64,000 nucleotides of DNA from Trachythela sp. YZ-2020 (Eukaryota; Cnidaria; Anthozoa; Malacalcyonacea; Clavulariidae), in NCBI GenBank assembly GCA_016169945.1, contig JADLSH010000190.1, positions 2,480,001 to 2,544,000 on the forward strand, given 5' to 3'. Position numbers and translations under genes: made by a program. Each line of letters begins with the position of its first letter. The stretch's first letter is position 1. Below are positions 55,101 through 63,663 of this stretch, piece by piece. Under the pieces are notes generated by a model. It searched no databases. It had not been told where the DNA came from and saw nothing but the letters and a program-made list of their open reading frames with translations.

Positions 55101-58100
55101 AATATTCAAGCACGCGCACGCGCATTTAACGTGGAAATTTAACCAGCTGCAGGAATTTTATTAGGTTGAAGATTTGTAACATTACTTGAAAATTTGAAGA
55201 ACATACATGTCTCAAGAACTAAGAGCCCATGGTTGATGGGTTATCATTCCTTAAAGACCATGTAAAGTCCGTTCTGCGCATGTGCTATGGGGGGCCCCGC
55301 GATGTAAACAATGCCTAAATTTCGCGTTGTTTCGACTAAAATTCGACATCTTCTAAATCAGAAACTCGAATCTGTATTTATTTACAGCCAAACCGGATGT
55401 TCCCTTCCCATCAATATTGCAACATTGCAGAGCAATATTGCAATATTCCTTCGGTAATTGGTTGGAGCAATTACCAATCAAGGCGGGCAATTTCCAACAC
55501 TAACCGTTTGTTGACTGAGCGCGCAAAATTACAAAATCATGCAGGAAAGGGAAGTGTAATTGTTTATTATTTTGTTATGTCGACTGTCCAGAAAACAAAA
55601 GTTGCTTCGTTACCTGTTCGTCAGCGTATGTTAAATCTTTGGCTAACTGGAGAAAATTTTTCAGCTATTGCTAGTCGTACTGGTGTCACATCGAAAACTG
55701 TGTCAAATATTATAAGACAGTTTATCGAACGCGGTCATTTGTTCCCATTGAAACCAGGTGGAAAAGAAAGGCAGATTGCTACCCCTAATGTGGTAGAATA
55801 CATCGAATTTCAAAAAGTTTCCAAGCCTAGCATTACAGCGTTAGAAATCCAAGTGGCACTTATCAACGATGGTGTATGCAACTTGGAAAATCTGCCGTCA
55901 AAATCGACAATCAGCGATGTGCTCAGGAAAGATTTAAATTTTACTTTTAAAAAGTTAAAAGTCGTGCCACAAGAGTCCTTAACTCAACAAAATCAATTCA
56001 AATTAATACAACACGCGATGTTAATGAGCCAAGTTGATCCATCGAAGGTACATTTTTTTGATGAAAGCTCTTTTAAAAGAACAACAGGCAATCGTCTCTA
56101 TGGACACGCTCATAGGGGTAAGCGAGCTGTAGAAGTTAAACGTTACGCGTCGGATTGCAACTACACTCTGAATTTATTGCAAAGCAGATTTGGCATAACT
56201 CACTTCAACTTGTTAGAAGGAGCATCAAATGGTCTCGAAATGTTACAATTCTTCCACGAAAGCCTGCAAGTTGTAGATGAGGTTTACGGGAATCCTGTGT
56301 TAGCACAAGGGGACATAGTTGTAATGGATAACTGCGGGTTTCACCACGGACATTTTGCAGAGGCAGAACTGCGAAGAATGCTTGGCCAGAGAGAAATAAC
56401 CCTGATATTCCAACCTCCATATTCTCCCGAATTTAACCCCTGTGAGTTTAGTTTTAGTACTATTAAATCGTATCTTAGAAAGCATGAAACTTTTGCAGTA
56501 AACTTCACTGAACTCGCAATTCTTCGCGCTTTAGAAGTTATCACCCCAGACATGTGCACAAACTTTTTCAGGCATTGTGGATTTTTAGTTTAAACTTAGC
56601 TCATTTTATGCTTTATATAATACTGTTCTGTGAATCTAAACTACGATTATTACATATATCATATGTAAAATACATATATTATTATGTTTGAGCGTGGTTT
56701 GCTTTTACTGTAAATACTTTTGCGAAATTTAGTTGCAATGTGCAGCGATTTTTTGAATGCGAAAATATTATATATTTCAAGTATTTCGTGTTGTTTCATA
56801 TTTTTGCTCGCCAGTCAGAGAATCTATTTACTTGGGAATGTATTACTATTAGTATACTCAGGTCTCAGCATGGTTATTAAAACACGGTTATGTTTTACTA
56901 ATCCATGGTCTCAGTAAAGCAGAAAGTAAACTATGTCTGATCTTTTACCTGGCCATGAACTGAAAAACTTCAAGACAAAATGAACAAAATTTTGAAACGA
57001 TTTCCTTTCTGATATATTAAACTAAACTACAAACACAACATTCATTAAAGTAAACATCGCTATGACGAGACAACGCATTACAAAAATATCAACAAATATA
57101 ACGAATAGTATAACTAATTTTATAGTATATAAACGAAACACAATGCCAATGGCAATATCAACGCGATTTACTGTTTACGCCAAGTCAGTAAATGTCATTC
57201 GAATCGAGATTATAAATAAACAACGTAAACGTGCAACTTTAGTAATCTATAGTAAAACAAGGACGATTATTTTAAAATTTCCTCTGCAGCATGTGCTAAA
57301 TCATCCAAGGTTAAAGTGCTATACCCTGTAACAACGTTTTGGGGTGTCATATGTTGTAGTTCTGGTTGCTCTTGGTTGTTGTAAGAGTTTGACCTCGAGT
57401 TTGACGCTCCAAACTTAAGGAATCCCGAATCCGAAGGTACAGCTCCATGCAAAATATTCGAATATGGCGAAAGTCCACGGTTATAATTCGATTGATTTAT
57501 AGACATAGACATAGTTTTTTTTTCTTGAATATTGGCGACCTTAAAATTCTCGCTACCAATGAACTCGTGACTTACTTTCTGTAGTCTATCATTACGCATT
57601 TTCTTACTCCCATGCTCATGCCTTTTATATTTACGGCGATGTTTTCTTGTACGCCGAGATTTTGTTCGCCTTTCTTCGTCCGATGATTCACTGTCGTCGC
57701 TGGTAATATCAGAGCTGTCCGTAAAGTTGTCAGAAGACGAGATTTCTATTGTTTTCTTTTTGTGACGCTTTGCTTTCTTACTTAATGGCGAAGAAATATG
57801 CGTGTTAACGTTGATACTATGTTGAGAAGTATTTCCCGCCCGAACGTCAAAGTTTAAATCACTTGCAATATTATAAACTTGCTGTTTCTCTAAAAGTTCG
57901 GTAAAATATTGCCTTTCGTCCGTTGTAAGGCTGGGTATTTTGTTACTACACGCAATTCTTAGAGTAGCCAGGTCTTTCTGAAGTAATATTTTTCCAGATG
58001 TAGTTGTTGTATTGTACCGGTCTGGGAACGCCTTTAAAAGACGAGGAGTTAACGCCGTAACAAAAGCCGACACGGACTTTGACTGAAAAGCTTCTAAACT

Positions 58101-60862
58101 TTTTTTGTTGGTGCTCAACGTCTCGAACTCGGAGTTTAATTGCTTTTGTCTTTTGGTTAGGTTCCTTATTTGCTCAAAATGTTCAGGATGCTTCTTATTT
58201 TGTCCGCAAATATAATACGAAGTACAAACTTCTCTCATGCACGCCACGTTATGTCTGTTTCCCTCAGCTCGGTGGCCACGAATATGACATTTGCCACAGA
58301 CAATAGATTTGTATTGTCCAAGTTGGGGAGGCTCAATAACGGGCCTAGTTAGGTCTTCTAGCTGAACATTTACAGCAACTAGTTCATCTTGTAATTGTTG
58401 GGCATGATCGCTTATGTCTTCTAGCTTACTTATCTTCCAATCTGGCTCTGCCTCTGGAAAAAGTTCTTTACTTGTATGCGGTTCTGCCGTATTATATCGT
58501 GAAGCTGGTGTCGTGTTGGTGTTTTGTTTCCTCATTTTAGCAACAAATGGCGAATCTACTTCTCGCAACTTAATTTCAATCCTTTTAAATGACTCGGATC
58601 CACAATCATAAGCATTTCTGAATGCTTCTCCAAGAACCATTGGGTTCCCTGGCAAAATATTTATGAACACGTTTTCATCTTGTCGCGTACTACTTGTTGA
58701 AGACGAAAGACTGACATCCTTGTACGCGATACGAATGCGCTCAGTCGGAATATTTTGTATATATGGTACAGCTGTTTTTACTTTTTCAAGTAACTCATCA
58801 TAGTCTAGAATAGCTTCATCAGAGAAAAAACACCCATAACGGGAGTCCAAATACGACACTACAACTTGATACATATTGATAGGGTTTATTTTTTATACAC
58901 AACTCACAAGTCGAAAATTTGCTGTGCAAGCAAACATGCTCTGCAAACATGCCAAATAGCGGAAGTAAGACTACCAATTTGCTCGGGGCAACTAGCCAAT
59001 CAACATTGCAATATTGCTAAGCAATATTGCAATGTTGGAGAGGAATGGAACATCCGGTTTGGCTGTAAAGCATAGCGAACCAGAACACATCATAATTTTT
59101 TAAATATAGCGTGTTTAAAATGTAAACAAACGGACGTTGCCGGTTTGTTTACATCGGGACTTTACATCACCTTTAAGTTTAAAACAATGCTAAATAGACA
59201 AGTACGCATGGGCACTATGGCTAGATTTACAAAAATACTCTGCAAATCTGCAGGAAACTTCTATTTTCAGGTTGAGCTCACAGGAAGAAATTTGTTTTTT
59301 CCACTCTGATGTGTAAGTGCCGCATCTCTGTCATTTTGAATAGTTTTGAATACAAAACCATTTTGAACAATTTCTCATGCAGGATTTGAAATTTGAATAT
59401 ATTTTCAGTATCCAACTGGAATACCAAAATTTTAGTATCCCCCTGAGAATCTGGTATTCCCACTGGATACTGAAAGACTTTTTCCCCCTGACCCATCCAA
59501 ATAAGTATTCTGCCTGTCCCTGTTCAGTAATAATAACAACAGGAGACTCAACAGTCAACAACTAGACGGTGAACAAGTTGGCATCATGAATCGATAGACT
59601 TAGATGCATATAAGCCTTCAAAAAACTTCTATATGCTTATCTTGAATGTTGAAAGTCTGGGTTATTTTCAAGGTGACAGACTTATAGTGTTCAAAAGCTA
59701 ATAAAACACACTGGAGACATTTAACATTATCTTAAAGGTGACGTAAAGTCCCGATGTAAACAAAAAACCAACGTCCAACGTTTGTTTGTTTACATTTTAA
59801 ACATATTTATATTTAAAAACATGTGTTGTTTTTTTTATCTTTAATAAATAAATACAGATTCGAGTTTGATTTAGAAGATGTCGAATTTTAGTCGACAACG
59901 CGAATTAATTGTTTGCATATTTTACATCCCGACTCCCTATGCGCAGAATGCGCAGAACGGATTTTTTAATGTTTGAAATATTGTAGTATCCAGTCGGGAT
60001 ACAAGTCATTCACGGTTTGATAATACTGCTCAGTCCCTCTATTGGCTAGTTCGCAACAAAACGGCCGCCATTTTGTTTTCGCAAGTAGTGTTTCCACTTT
60101 TCCAAATCGAAATTTCATTTGTGTTTCCATAAAGTTTTATTTAATTTTCCACATAGGAAATTTGCAAGTCAATTTTTATTCTCTAATTCGAACCCTGGGT
60201 ATCCAAAACCAAATTTTAGTATCCTGTGAATATTGGGATACTGCATATTTCAGACCCGGTCATGCATTACGTACTGGCACTTACCTTAATTGTCTGAATT
60301 GCATAAATCTATTTCCTCTTCATTCTATTTCCTCTTGATTCCTCGCTTCAATAACTGAGCTTGACTTTCATTAATTGTCGAGTTTCAAAATTCACAGAAA
60401 AGATGGAAACATGGCAAACACAACAATGTACTGTACTTTAGCATAGTTTCTATTCTGATGACTTACCACTTCCATATCGGCTGGAACATCTAGTGCTGCA
60501 GGGGGAACAAACACCTCGATTTCTTGTTCTTGTTGTGGTTGGTTAAGTTCTTGTTGTTGTTGCAATTGTTGTTGTTGCTGCTGCTGCAATTGTTGTTGAT
60601 GTATTTGTTGCTGTTGTAGAAGCGGTGTTACGGATGGCTGTTCTTGCAGTGATGAAACTGGTCCTATTTAATGAATAGTAAATTGTCTGGTGTCAGACAG
60701 ATTAAATTAACAAAGAAAGGTGCATCAAGGCACAATGCAGCACAAATTTTTCCTTGTCTTCCCTTGATCCCTGCAAGCATTCATCATGATTACCCACACG
60801 TCTGACATTTTCTGGGTTTAACCCATTAGCTGGCAATGCACCCAGATGCGCCCTACTTTAGT

Positions 60863-60896
<34 letters not shown>

Positions 60897-63366
60897 ATCA
60901 GTGGTAGGGTACTGCCAGTTAATGAGTTAACAAAACTATCTGCCAGTGTCTCTTGTTAACCCATTAGTTGGCAATGCACCCAGATGCGCCCTACTTTAGT
61001 ATTTTACTCTGTCTAATGCCAGACGATTCTTACTCGTCAGTGGTAGGGTACTGCCAGTTAATGAGTTAAAAGCCTCTATGGAGGAGAGAAGCATTCCGTA
61101 TACACTTGTCAATTGTGACACCAAAAAACCGAGGCGCAAATCACTCCTAAAAAGTGTACGAGACTTTTGGACTTTCGAAAGTCCGAGAATTTTATCGTTG
61201 GACTTTTGGGGTATTTTTCAGACTTTTTGTACGAAATAAAACAATATTTTCTCGTTGTTTTCAATGTTCTGGTGAATTATATCTGCTTTTTCTTCAACAC
61301 TTGATAAAAAAAATACAAAAAAAAAATTGCACTAGAGCAGTTGTCAGAAACCATACTTTTTTACATCAGGATAAAATTACATGAAGCAGATCACATATTT
61401 ATGAAATAGAATGTCAATTCCTTCAAACTTGGGGGATTTTCGTTCAATTAAGTCGTAAATTTTAGATTTAAAGAGCATTGTTGATGAATTTTAAGTGTAT
61501 TCACATGGATTTTTGAACTTTTACAGTTTTACAGACTTTGGACTTTTCAGAGTTTTAAGGACTTTTCGTCGAAGTGTACGAGACTTTTGGGGTGATTTGC
61601 CCCTCGCAAAAAAACTAGATGTGTAACCCACCAGTGGCTGTTTGTTCTTCAGTGTAGGCAGGATAGTATTGGGTATTTGCATCGCCATAAGTTTGTGTTA
61701 AATCATAGTTATATTGTGGGTAATATTGTTCCATAGTTTGTTCATCATAAGTCATTCCAACCGCATTGTACGAACCACATTCTGCTGCGATTGCTGCTTT
61801 GAATCTCTTCATTTCTTCCTCTGAAAATGTAAGAGTAAAAATCTAATCAAATTGTGTTGTTAGCGGCATGCACAGTGGTTAAAGTGGCTGTCAAGTCGGC
61901 TCATGTCATTGACATGGGCGTGGTTTGTTTGCATATTTTGTTTGGGAATATGTTGAAATTATGTTAGTTAAAATCTGCACAAACACCTATTACTAACTTA
62001 ACAATAAGTTATGGCTTTACTAAAAAGAAATTATCGATATCTTAAACAAGTACATGATAAACTTTATGTTTCTTATCTTATAAGCATGATAACATCTTTA
62101 AGTAGTAGACTAAAGTAAAGTATTTGGTCTTTGCTCTTAAAGCAATATATTGTAATTTGCTTCGCTCGTCCTCCGAAATTGTTCAAAATCTACACAAATT
62201 TTGTCGATACCCGGTTGTAAGATGTGCTTCTTAAGTTTGTCATTTTGTGGCTAAATTTTCTCTTTAGCAGTTCAGTTTTACTGAATGCGTAATGAGCTAA
62301 TGTGTGGGCCCACAGATCGGAATTTTAATTGAATTATCTATTGTTTGAAACAAAATATGTAAACAAAACATGCTAGTGAGCAGAACGAACTTGACAGCCA
62401 CTTTAATCATATGTCCTACACACATGCGAATAAACCTTGTCAGGGAAAAATTGCTTGTCTATGTCAGTCTTAAAACAATGCTTGCCTTCGTCGTCCGAGC
62501 CATTGTCATTCTCTAAGGCTTGATATCTTTCTTCATCACAGAGTCTCTCTATTTCCTGCTCCTCATATGATAGCTGCCGATCGCGGTCTTGATCTGACGA
62601 TTCTTTGGCGATATACTGGGATAGATCTTCCAGCAAAAGTCGACCGTCAAACCTGGCAATGTATATATAATTTCTACTTGATGTATGGTGCAATATCGGT
62701 ATATCGGTGGTGCAGTTTTAATTTTTCTGTATATATTTTGATAACGTAACCAATTCATCCCCACACCCAAACAACATTAGGTGACCAAATTGAGATTCTG
62801 TGATTTAAAGACCCCCACCCCAGTATTGAGAGAAAGAGCTGAAACCTTCACATGTTCAGTGTGTTGGCCGGCGCAAAAATCGACGCACAACAATATTAAA
62901 AGTGCCGGAAGTTGTTACTTGGCACACAAAAATATTAGAATTTCGGATTATTTTGCTTGACGGTAGCAGAAACATTGCATCGTTTTTTTTTAATTTGAGT
63001 GTCTTGGCGCGCACGAAAAATTTCCGCATGGCTGCCCGGCGCATAAAAATACAAAATTCCTCCATACTGGCCGTCTGGCCACCACCTAAAATACCAGAAT
63101 ACTTTATACCTATCTATCATAAGCGATTCATCTCCCATCCATGGTATCAAATGCCTTCCTTCATCGAAATAAACTGCCTTCTTATCAGCACAGTACACAT
63201 TACAGGCATATCCAAACACCAATAAGTTATCCTCTCTTGATTCCTCTCTAGCTCTCTGGCCTCTCTTGTCTTTTTGACCAACTCTTCGTGGCACATGTTG
63301 GTGGCGATTTTGATACGTTTTTTCGTCTTGTTCGTAGCCAAATTGATTCTTAAATAACACGGACAT
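43156..63366 (-). CDS. SFSWAP: SFSWAP (suppressor of white-apricot splicing factor), eleven exons
   Basis: Minus-strand exons: 63366-63110, 62652-62486, 61820-61632, 60663-60467, 51548-51323, 50015-49863, 48627-48451, 47602-47368, 45976-45691, 44004-43884, 43322-43156, giving about 724 aa. Domains: SWAP N-terminal (DRY_EERY) at about 47-150 ([36 protein letters not shown]); a Gln-rich stretch (exon 4); SURP1 at about 275-325 ([26 protein letters not shown]); Pro/Gly-rich linkers; SURP2 at about 507-555 ([10 protein letters not shown], then RFDFVN..SDHYTYY); acidic and coiled Glu/Arg-rich segments ([11 protein letters not shown]). Known role: nuclear pre-mRNA splicing regulator that autoregulates intron retention in flies and vertebrates. 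Oddities: intron 2 appears to use a GC-AG donor (AAG|GCAAGC). The final frame reads AGG TAA straight through a possible donor. The C-terminal RS domain of vertebrate SFSWAP is not visible. Intron 4 (8.9 kb) holds an intact transposon. Confidence 0.9.
43445..43825. mobile_element. PIF/Harbinger-like MITE with TAA duplication
   Basis: GGGCCTGTTTATATGATCCC at the left and GGGATCATATAAACAGGCCC at the right are exact inverses, with TAA immediately outside each. The interior repeats (T)AGGCGGGA / TCCCGCCTA words. The GGGCC start and 3-bp TAA target match Tourist-type Harbinger MITEs. It lies in SFSWAP intron 10. Confidence 0.85.
44033..44323. mobile_element. hAT-like non-autonomous element, exact 8-bp duplication
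   Basis: The element begins CAGGGGCGTAACTAGGG and ends TATTTACGCCCCTG. GATATATT stands on both sides (44025-44032 and 44324-44331). Runs of C and G (CGACCCCCCCCGC, CACCCCCCCCCCAC) fill parts of it. It lies in SFSWAP intron 9. Confidence 0.85.
44498..45025. mobile_element. Palindromic MITE in SFSWAP intron 9
   Basis: The left end GGGATATGGCAATGAAAATT mirrors the right end AATTTTTATTGCCATATCCC. The inner pair CCTTACCGATTTTTCGTAT / ATACGAAAAATCGGTAAGG extends the stem, as does CAAGATGGCGGACAGCT against AGCTGTCCGCAATCTTG. No coding capacity. Confidence 0.8.
45457..45524 (+). ncRNA. Hammerhead ribozyme-like motif
   Basis: The core CTGATGA (45469-45475) is followed by a 7-bp helix II (GTGCAGG 45476-45482 with CCTGTAC 45487-45493) closed by a TTCG tetraloop. 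GAAA then follows at 45494-45497. Downstream, ACAG/CTGT gives a very short helix III, then GTA as the expected cleavage site (after A45509). Helix I is formed by GGCA with TGC and, beyond an internal loop, TTTAGT with ACTAA. This is the type I arrangement with a minimal helix III, known from metazoan retrozymes and Penelope-like elements. Two extra A bases follow GAAA, so catalytic activity of this copy is uncertain. It is antisense to SFSWAP, in intron 9. Confidence 0.72.
46053..46863 (+). repeat. Decamer minisatellite (ATCAACTCTC)n in SFSWAP intron 8
   Basis: About 80 tandem copies of the 10-bp unit ATCAACTCTC occur, with variants ATGCACTCTC, ATCGACTCTC and ACCAACTCTC. Higher-order blocks recur: for example the ordered series of variants at 46161-46300, 46391-46490 and 46571-46670 is nearly the same. 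The unit length is not a multiple of 3 and contains no stop, so all three plus frames stay open. The long apparent proteins (up to 334 codons) are artefacts. Confidence 0.95.
46864..47012. repeat. GTTTGACCGG/CAACTCTC dispersed repeat flanking the minisatellite
   Basis: CGTTTGACCGGTACGCGCAG, AACATCCAGTCAACTCTC and GTTTGACCGGGGCATGAGAG follow the minisatellite. The reverse complement of the same text lies at 28560-28620 (GAGAGTTGACTGGATATTAC, CGCGCGTACCGGTCAAACG). The minisatellite therefore grew from a copy of this dispersed family. Confidence 0.65.
47033..47240 (+). repeat. Two copies of repeat family C
   Basis: GGATAGCTCTACCAGTTCTA and GGATAGCTCTATCAGTTCTA each begin a unit with CTGTTCTCCC and GAGG(C)C. 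They are separated by GTTACTACAGTAGGAAACTA. The same family is tandem at the right end of the window. Confidence 0.7.
47217..47312 (+). repeat. 3' fragment of SINE family A
   Basis: GTTCGATTTCTGCTAGAGGG, TTGCATTTTTGACATGCTAC and GGACTAAAATATGTATAAA correspond to the tail of 31127-31270 with divergence. Confidence 0.55.
47655..47752 (+). repeat. 19-bp tandem repeat in SFSWAP intron 7
   Basis: CGCACGTGGAAGCACGGGT repeats five times almost without change, about 50 bases upstream (in transcript sense) of exon 8. Each unit contains the palindrome CACGTG. It is open in several minus frames because 19 is not a multiple of 3. Confidence 0.85.
48101..48246 (+). repeat. SINE-like repeat family B, plus copy
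   Basis: CTGCCCCTTACCTCTGAGTT, AAGCCTGCTACACAGCAGG and GAGATTGGTTGGTTCTGTCC match 6228-6479 and 39214-39466. It is followed closely by the TCAAG microsatellite. Confidence 0.6.
48276..48375 (+). repeat. Perfect (TCAAG)20 microsatellite
   Basis: Exactly 100 bases form 20 uninterrupted pentanucleotide units. It lies 75 bases beyond the exon 7 donor in SFSWAP intron 7, where the transcript sense is (CTTGA)n. Confidence 0.97.
48729..49375 (+). mobile_element. 3' end of a CR1/L2-like LINE in SFSWAP intron 6
   Basis: Two overlapping frames carry the C-terminal tail of a non-LTR reverse transcriptase: [15 protein letters not shown] (48742 on), then after a frameshift [20 protein letters not shown] and [16 protein letters not shown] (to 49081). 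A typical 3' UTR (GCACCATGCATGGGACCTGG...TTTGTGCTTCGCC) follows, with an AT-rich tail of (TTAAAATTAAAT)-type repeats near 49340-49375. The copy is 5'-truncated and frameshifted, antisense to SFSWAP. Confidence 0.75.
49452..49785. mobile_element. MITE with GTTTACA(C/T)GAGACCGG ends
   Basis: GTTTACACGAGACCGG at the left and CCGGTCTCATGTAAAC at the right are inverse copies. CCGGGACGAA and GACCGGTCTGAA words recur inside. It lies in SFSWAP intron 6 between the LINE tail and exon 6. The target duplication is not clear. Confidence 0.6.
50250..50530 (+). repeat. Dispersed repeat family G, uninterrupted copy
   Basis: AACTAACTAAAATGAAATCC...GGACTCTAGCGAGATATAGC...CATAAGCGAAAACGGTACTT matches 22541-23145 but lacks the hAT-like insert found there. 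Confidence 0.6.
50655..51143. mobile_element. hAT-like non-autonomous element, exact 8-bp duplication
   Basis: Ends CAGTGGCGTGGTGGCT and AGCAACCACGCCACTG are flanked by ACCCAATT on both sides (50647-50654 and 51144-51151). The related sequence at 19285-19400 shows the site without the element. It lies in SFSWAP intron 5; the interior frames show no domain. Confidence 0.85.
51779..52375. mobile_element. Palindromic foldback element of about 600 bp in SFSWAP intron 4
   Basis: The left GATTGGACATTGCGCAACGA and right TCGTTGCGCAATGTCCAATC arms are inverse. The match continues through AAACTTCGTTTGATGGGTGT / ACACCCATCAAACGAAGTTT and ACTATAGGTACTCCATAAAA / TTTTATGGAGTACCTATAGT. The innermost stem is ACGTGTGCGGAAA / TTTCCGCACACG. 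No coding capacity. Confidence 0.85.
52380..55250. other. SFSWAP intron 4, proximal part; no gene
   Basis: I see CAAATGCCCC phrases repeated at 52760-53270 and a fragment resembling 19040-19130 at 52445-52515. At 54965-54995 is a possible tRNA-derived SINE remnant (CGCGGTTCGATCCCCACTCG, box B-like). No exon of SFSWAP is missing between exons 4 and 5, whose codons join in phase. Confidence 0.45.
55577..56593 (+). CDS. DDE transposase (Tc1/mariner-IS630 superfamily, DD38E spacing)
   Basis: 338 aa from the ATG at 55577. The frame is open further upstream to an ATG at 55397, but that one lies inside the terminal repeat, so 55577 is preferred. The N-terminal helix-turn-helix at about 10-60 ([33 protein letters not shown]) is of the paired-like type that binds the transposon ends. 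The catalytic domain has D162 ([10 protein letters not shown]), D251 ([11 protein letters not shown]) and E290 ([20 protein letters not shown]). There are 38 residues between the second D and E. Tc1 has 34 and mariner 34 with D. Families with DD38E spacing have been described from animals (from memory), so the spacing alone is not unique. All catalytic residues are present and there is no stop or frameshift, so the enzyme may be active. It is convergent with the second ORF. Confidence 0.9.
   Translation: MSTVQKTKVASLPVRQRMLNLWLTGENFSAIASRTGVTSKTVSNIIRQFIERGHLFPLKPGGKERQIATPNVVEYIEFQKVSKPSITALEIQVALINDGVCNLENLPSKSTISDVLRKDLNFTFKKLKVVPQESLTQQNQFKLIQHAMLMSQVDPSKVHFFDESSFKRTTGNRLYGHAHRGKRAVEVKRYASDCNYTLNLLQSRFGITHFNLLEGASNGLEMLQFFHESLQVVDEVYGNPVLAQGDIVVMDNCGFHHGHFAEAELRRMLGQREITLIFQPPYSPEFNPCEFSFSTIKSYLRKHETFAVNFTELAILRALEVITPDMCTNFFRHCGFLV
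57267..58874 (-). CDS. Accessory protein of the two-gene transposon, function unknown
   Basis: 535 aa from the ATG at 58874, uninterrupted. Not recognised as any enzyme. The N-terminal about 110 residues look like a folded domain ([13 protein letters not shown] at the start, NVFINILPG at 68-76). A metal-binding-like block lies at about 190-232: [14 protein letters not shown], then ACMREVC, YICGQ and KHPEH (C193, C196, H201, C212, C217, C223, H229, H232). A helical region follows at 235-345. The tail has an acidic Ser/Asp run (about 379-402), then a basic Arg/Lys/His run (about 404-427) that could be a nuclear localisation signal or bind nucleic acid, and a low-complexity Ser/Asn/Gln end. Being encoded between the same terminal repeats as the transposase, it probably assists transposition or target choice, but that is inference. 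Confidence 0.85.
   Translation of the reverse strand: MYQVVVSYLDSRYGCFFSDEAILDYDELLEKVKTAVPYIQNIPTERIRIAYKDVSLSSSTSSTRQDENVFINILPGNPMVLGEAFRNAYDCGSESFKRIEIKLREVDSPFVAKMRKQNTNTTPASRYNTAEPHTSKELFPEAEPDWKISKLEDISDHAQQLQDELVAVNVQLEDLTRPVIEPPQLGQYKSIVCGKCHIRGHRAEGNRHNVACMREVCTSYYICGQNKKHPEHFEQIRNLTKRQKQLNSEFETLSTNKKSLEAFQSKSVSAFVTALTPRLLKAFPDRYNTTTTSGKILLQKDLATLRIACSNKIPSLTTDERQYFTELLEKQQVYNIASDLNFDVRAGNTSQHSINVNTHISSPLSKKAKRHKKKTIEISSSDNFTDSSDITSDDSESSDEERRTKSRRTRKHRRKYKRHEHGSKKMRNDRLQKVSHEFIGSENFKVANIQEKKTMSMSINQSNYNRGLSPYSNILHGAVPSDSGFLKFGASNSRSNSYNNQEQPELQHMTPQNVVTGYSTLTLDDLAHAAEEILK
59735..59967 (-). mobile_element. Solo copy of the MITE split at 55254-59173
   Basis: It begins AAGGTGACGTAAAGTCCCGA and contains GATTCGAGTTTGATTTAGAA and GTCGAATTTTAGTCGACAAC. 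It ends near GCGCAGAACGGATTTTTTAA. It is the reverse complement of the split copy, uninterrupted, and serves as the empty-site reference for the two-gene transposon. Confidence 0.8.
60818..61069. mobile_element. Two tandem copies of a 113-bp MITE in SFSWAP intron 3
   Basis: Units 60818-60930 and 60956-61069 both begin TTAACCCATTAG(C/T)TGGCA and end TGCCAGTTAATGAGTTAA (imperfect inverted ends). Both share CACCCAGATGCGCCCTACTT and GTCTAA(C/T)GCCAGACGATT. They differ at only a few positions. Confidence 0.8.
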
Positions 63367-63663
63367 TTTTCATGTCTTTCGCTTGCCTTAGGTTTATATA
63401 TCTAAAGCGAGGAGCATTTCATTTGTTATTTTGTTTTATAAATCATCACAAATTATTTGAATCATCTTCGCTCGGTTTGAATATAACGAGAAGACTGGAA
63501 CTAGTATCACTGATCTCGCAGATAGAACACACGCTGGACTGCTATTTTTGATCGAACGGATATATCGTACTGAAAAATCGCAATGTTTGCAATATCTCGT
63601 AATGCACGTGCATAAATCGAGGCACTGTCTTTTATCAAAGTCATGTGGCTACGGGTATTCCGA

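Larger units (their letters stand above)
55385..59065. mobile_element. Intact 3.68-kb two-gene DNA transposon (Tc1/mariner-IS630 type)
   Basis: The terminal inverted repeats begin CAGCCAAACCGGATGTTCC at both ends (19 identical bases). They continue imperfectly for about 60-80 bases through GCAATATTGC-rich palindromic words (left 55400-55447, right 58999-59036). TA flanks both ends. Two convergent uninterrupted ORFs fill the interior: transposase 55577-56593 (plus) and a 535-aa protein 58874-57267 (minus). The position is SFSWAP intron 4, inside an older MITE. Intact frames and near-perfect ends suggest a recent insertion. The 30426-30699 MITE shares the CAGCC terminus but not the rest. Confidence 0.93.
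55254..59173. mobile_element. MITE (AAGGTGATGTAAAGTCC ends) split by the two-gene transposon
   Basis: The left half is 55254-55384 and the right half 59066-59173. The outer ends AAGACCATGTAAAGTCCG and GGACTTTACATCACCTT are inverse, with TA outside both. The solo copy at 59735-59967, in reverse orientation, contains the joined sequence (CGAATCTGTATTTATTTA directly followed by TTAAAGATAAAA). The 3.68-kb block between the halves is therefore a later insertion. Confidence 0.85.
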
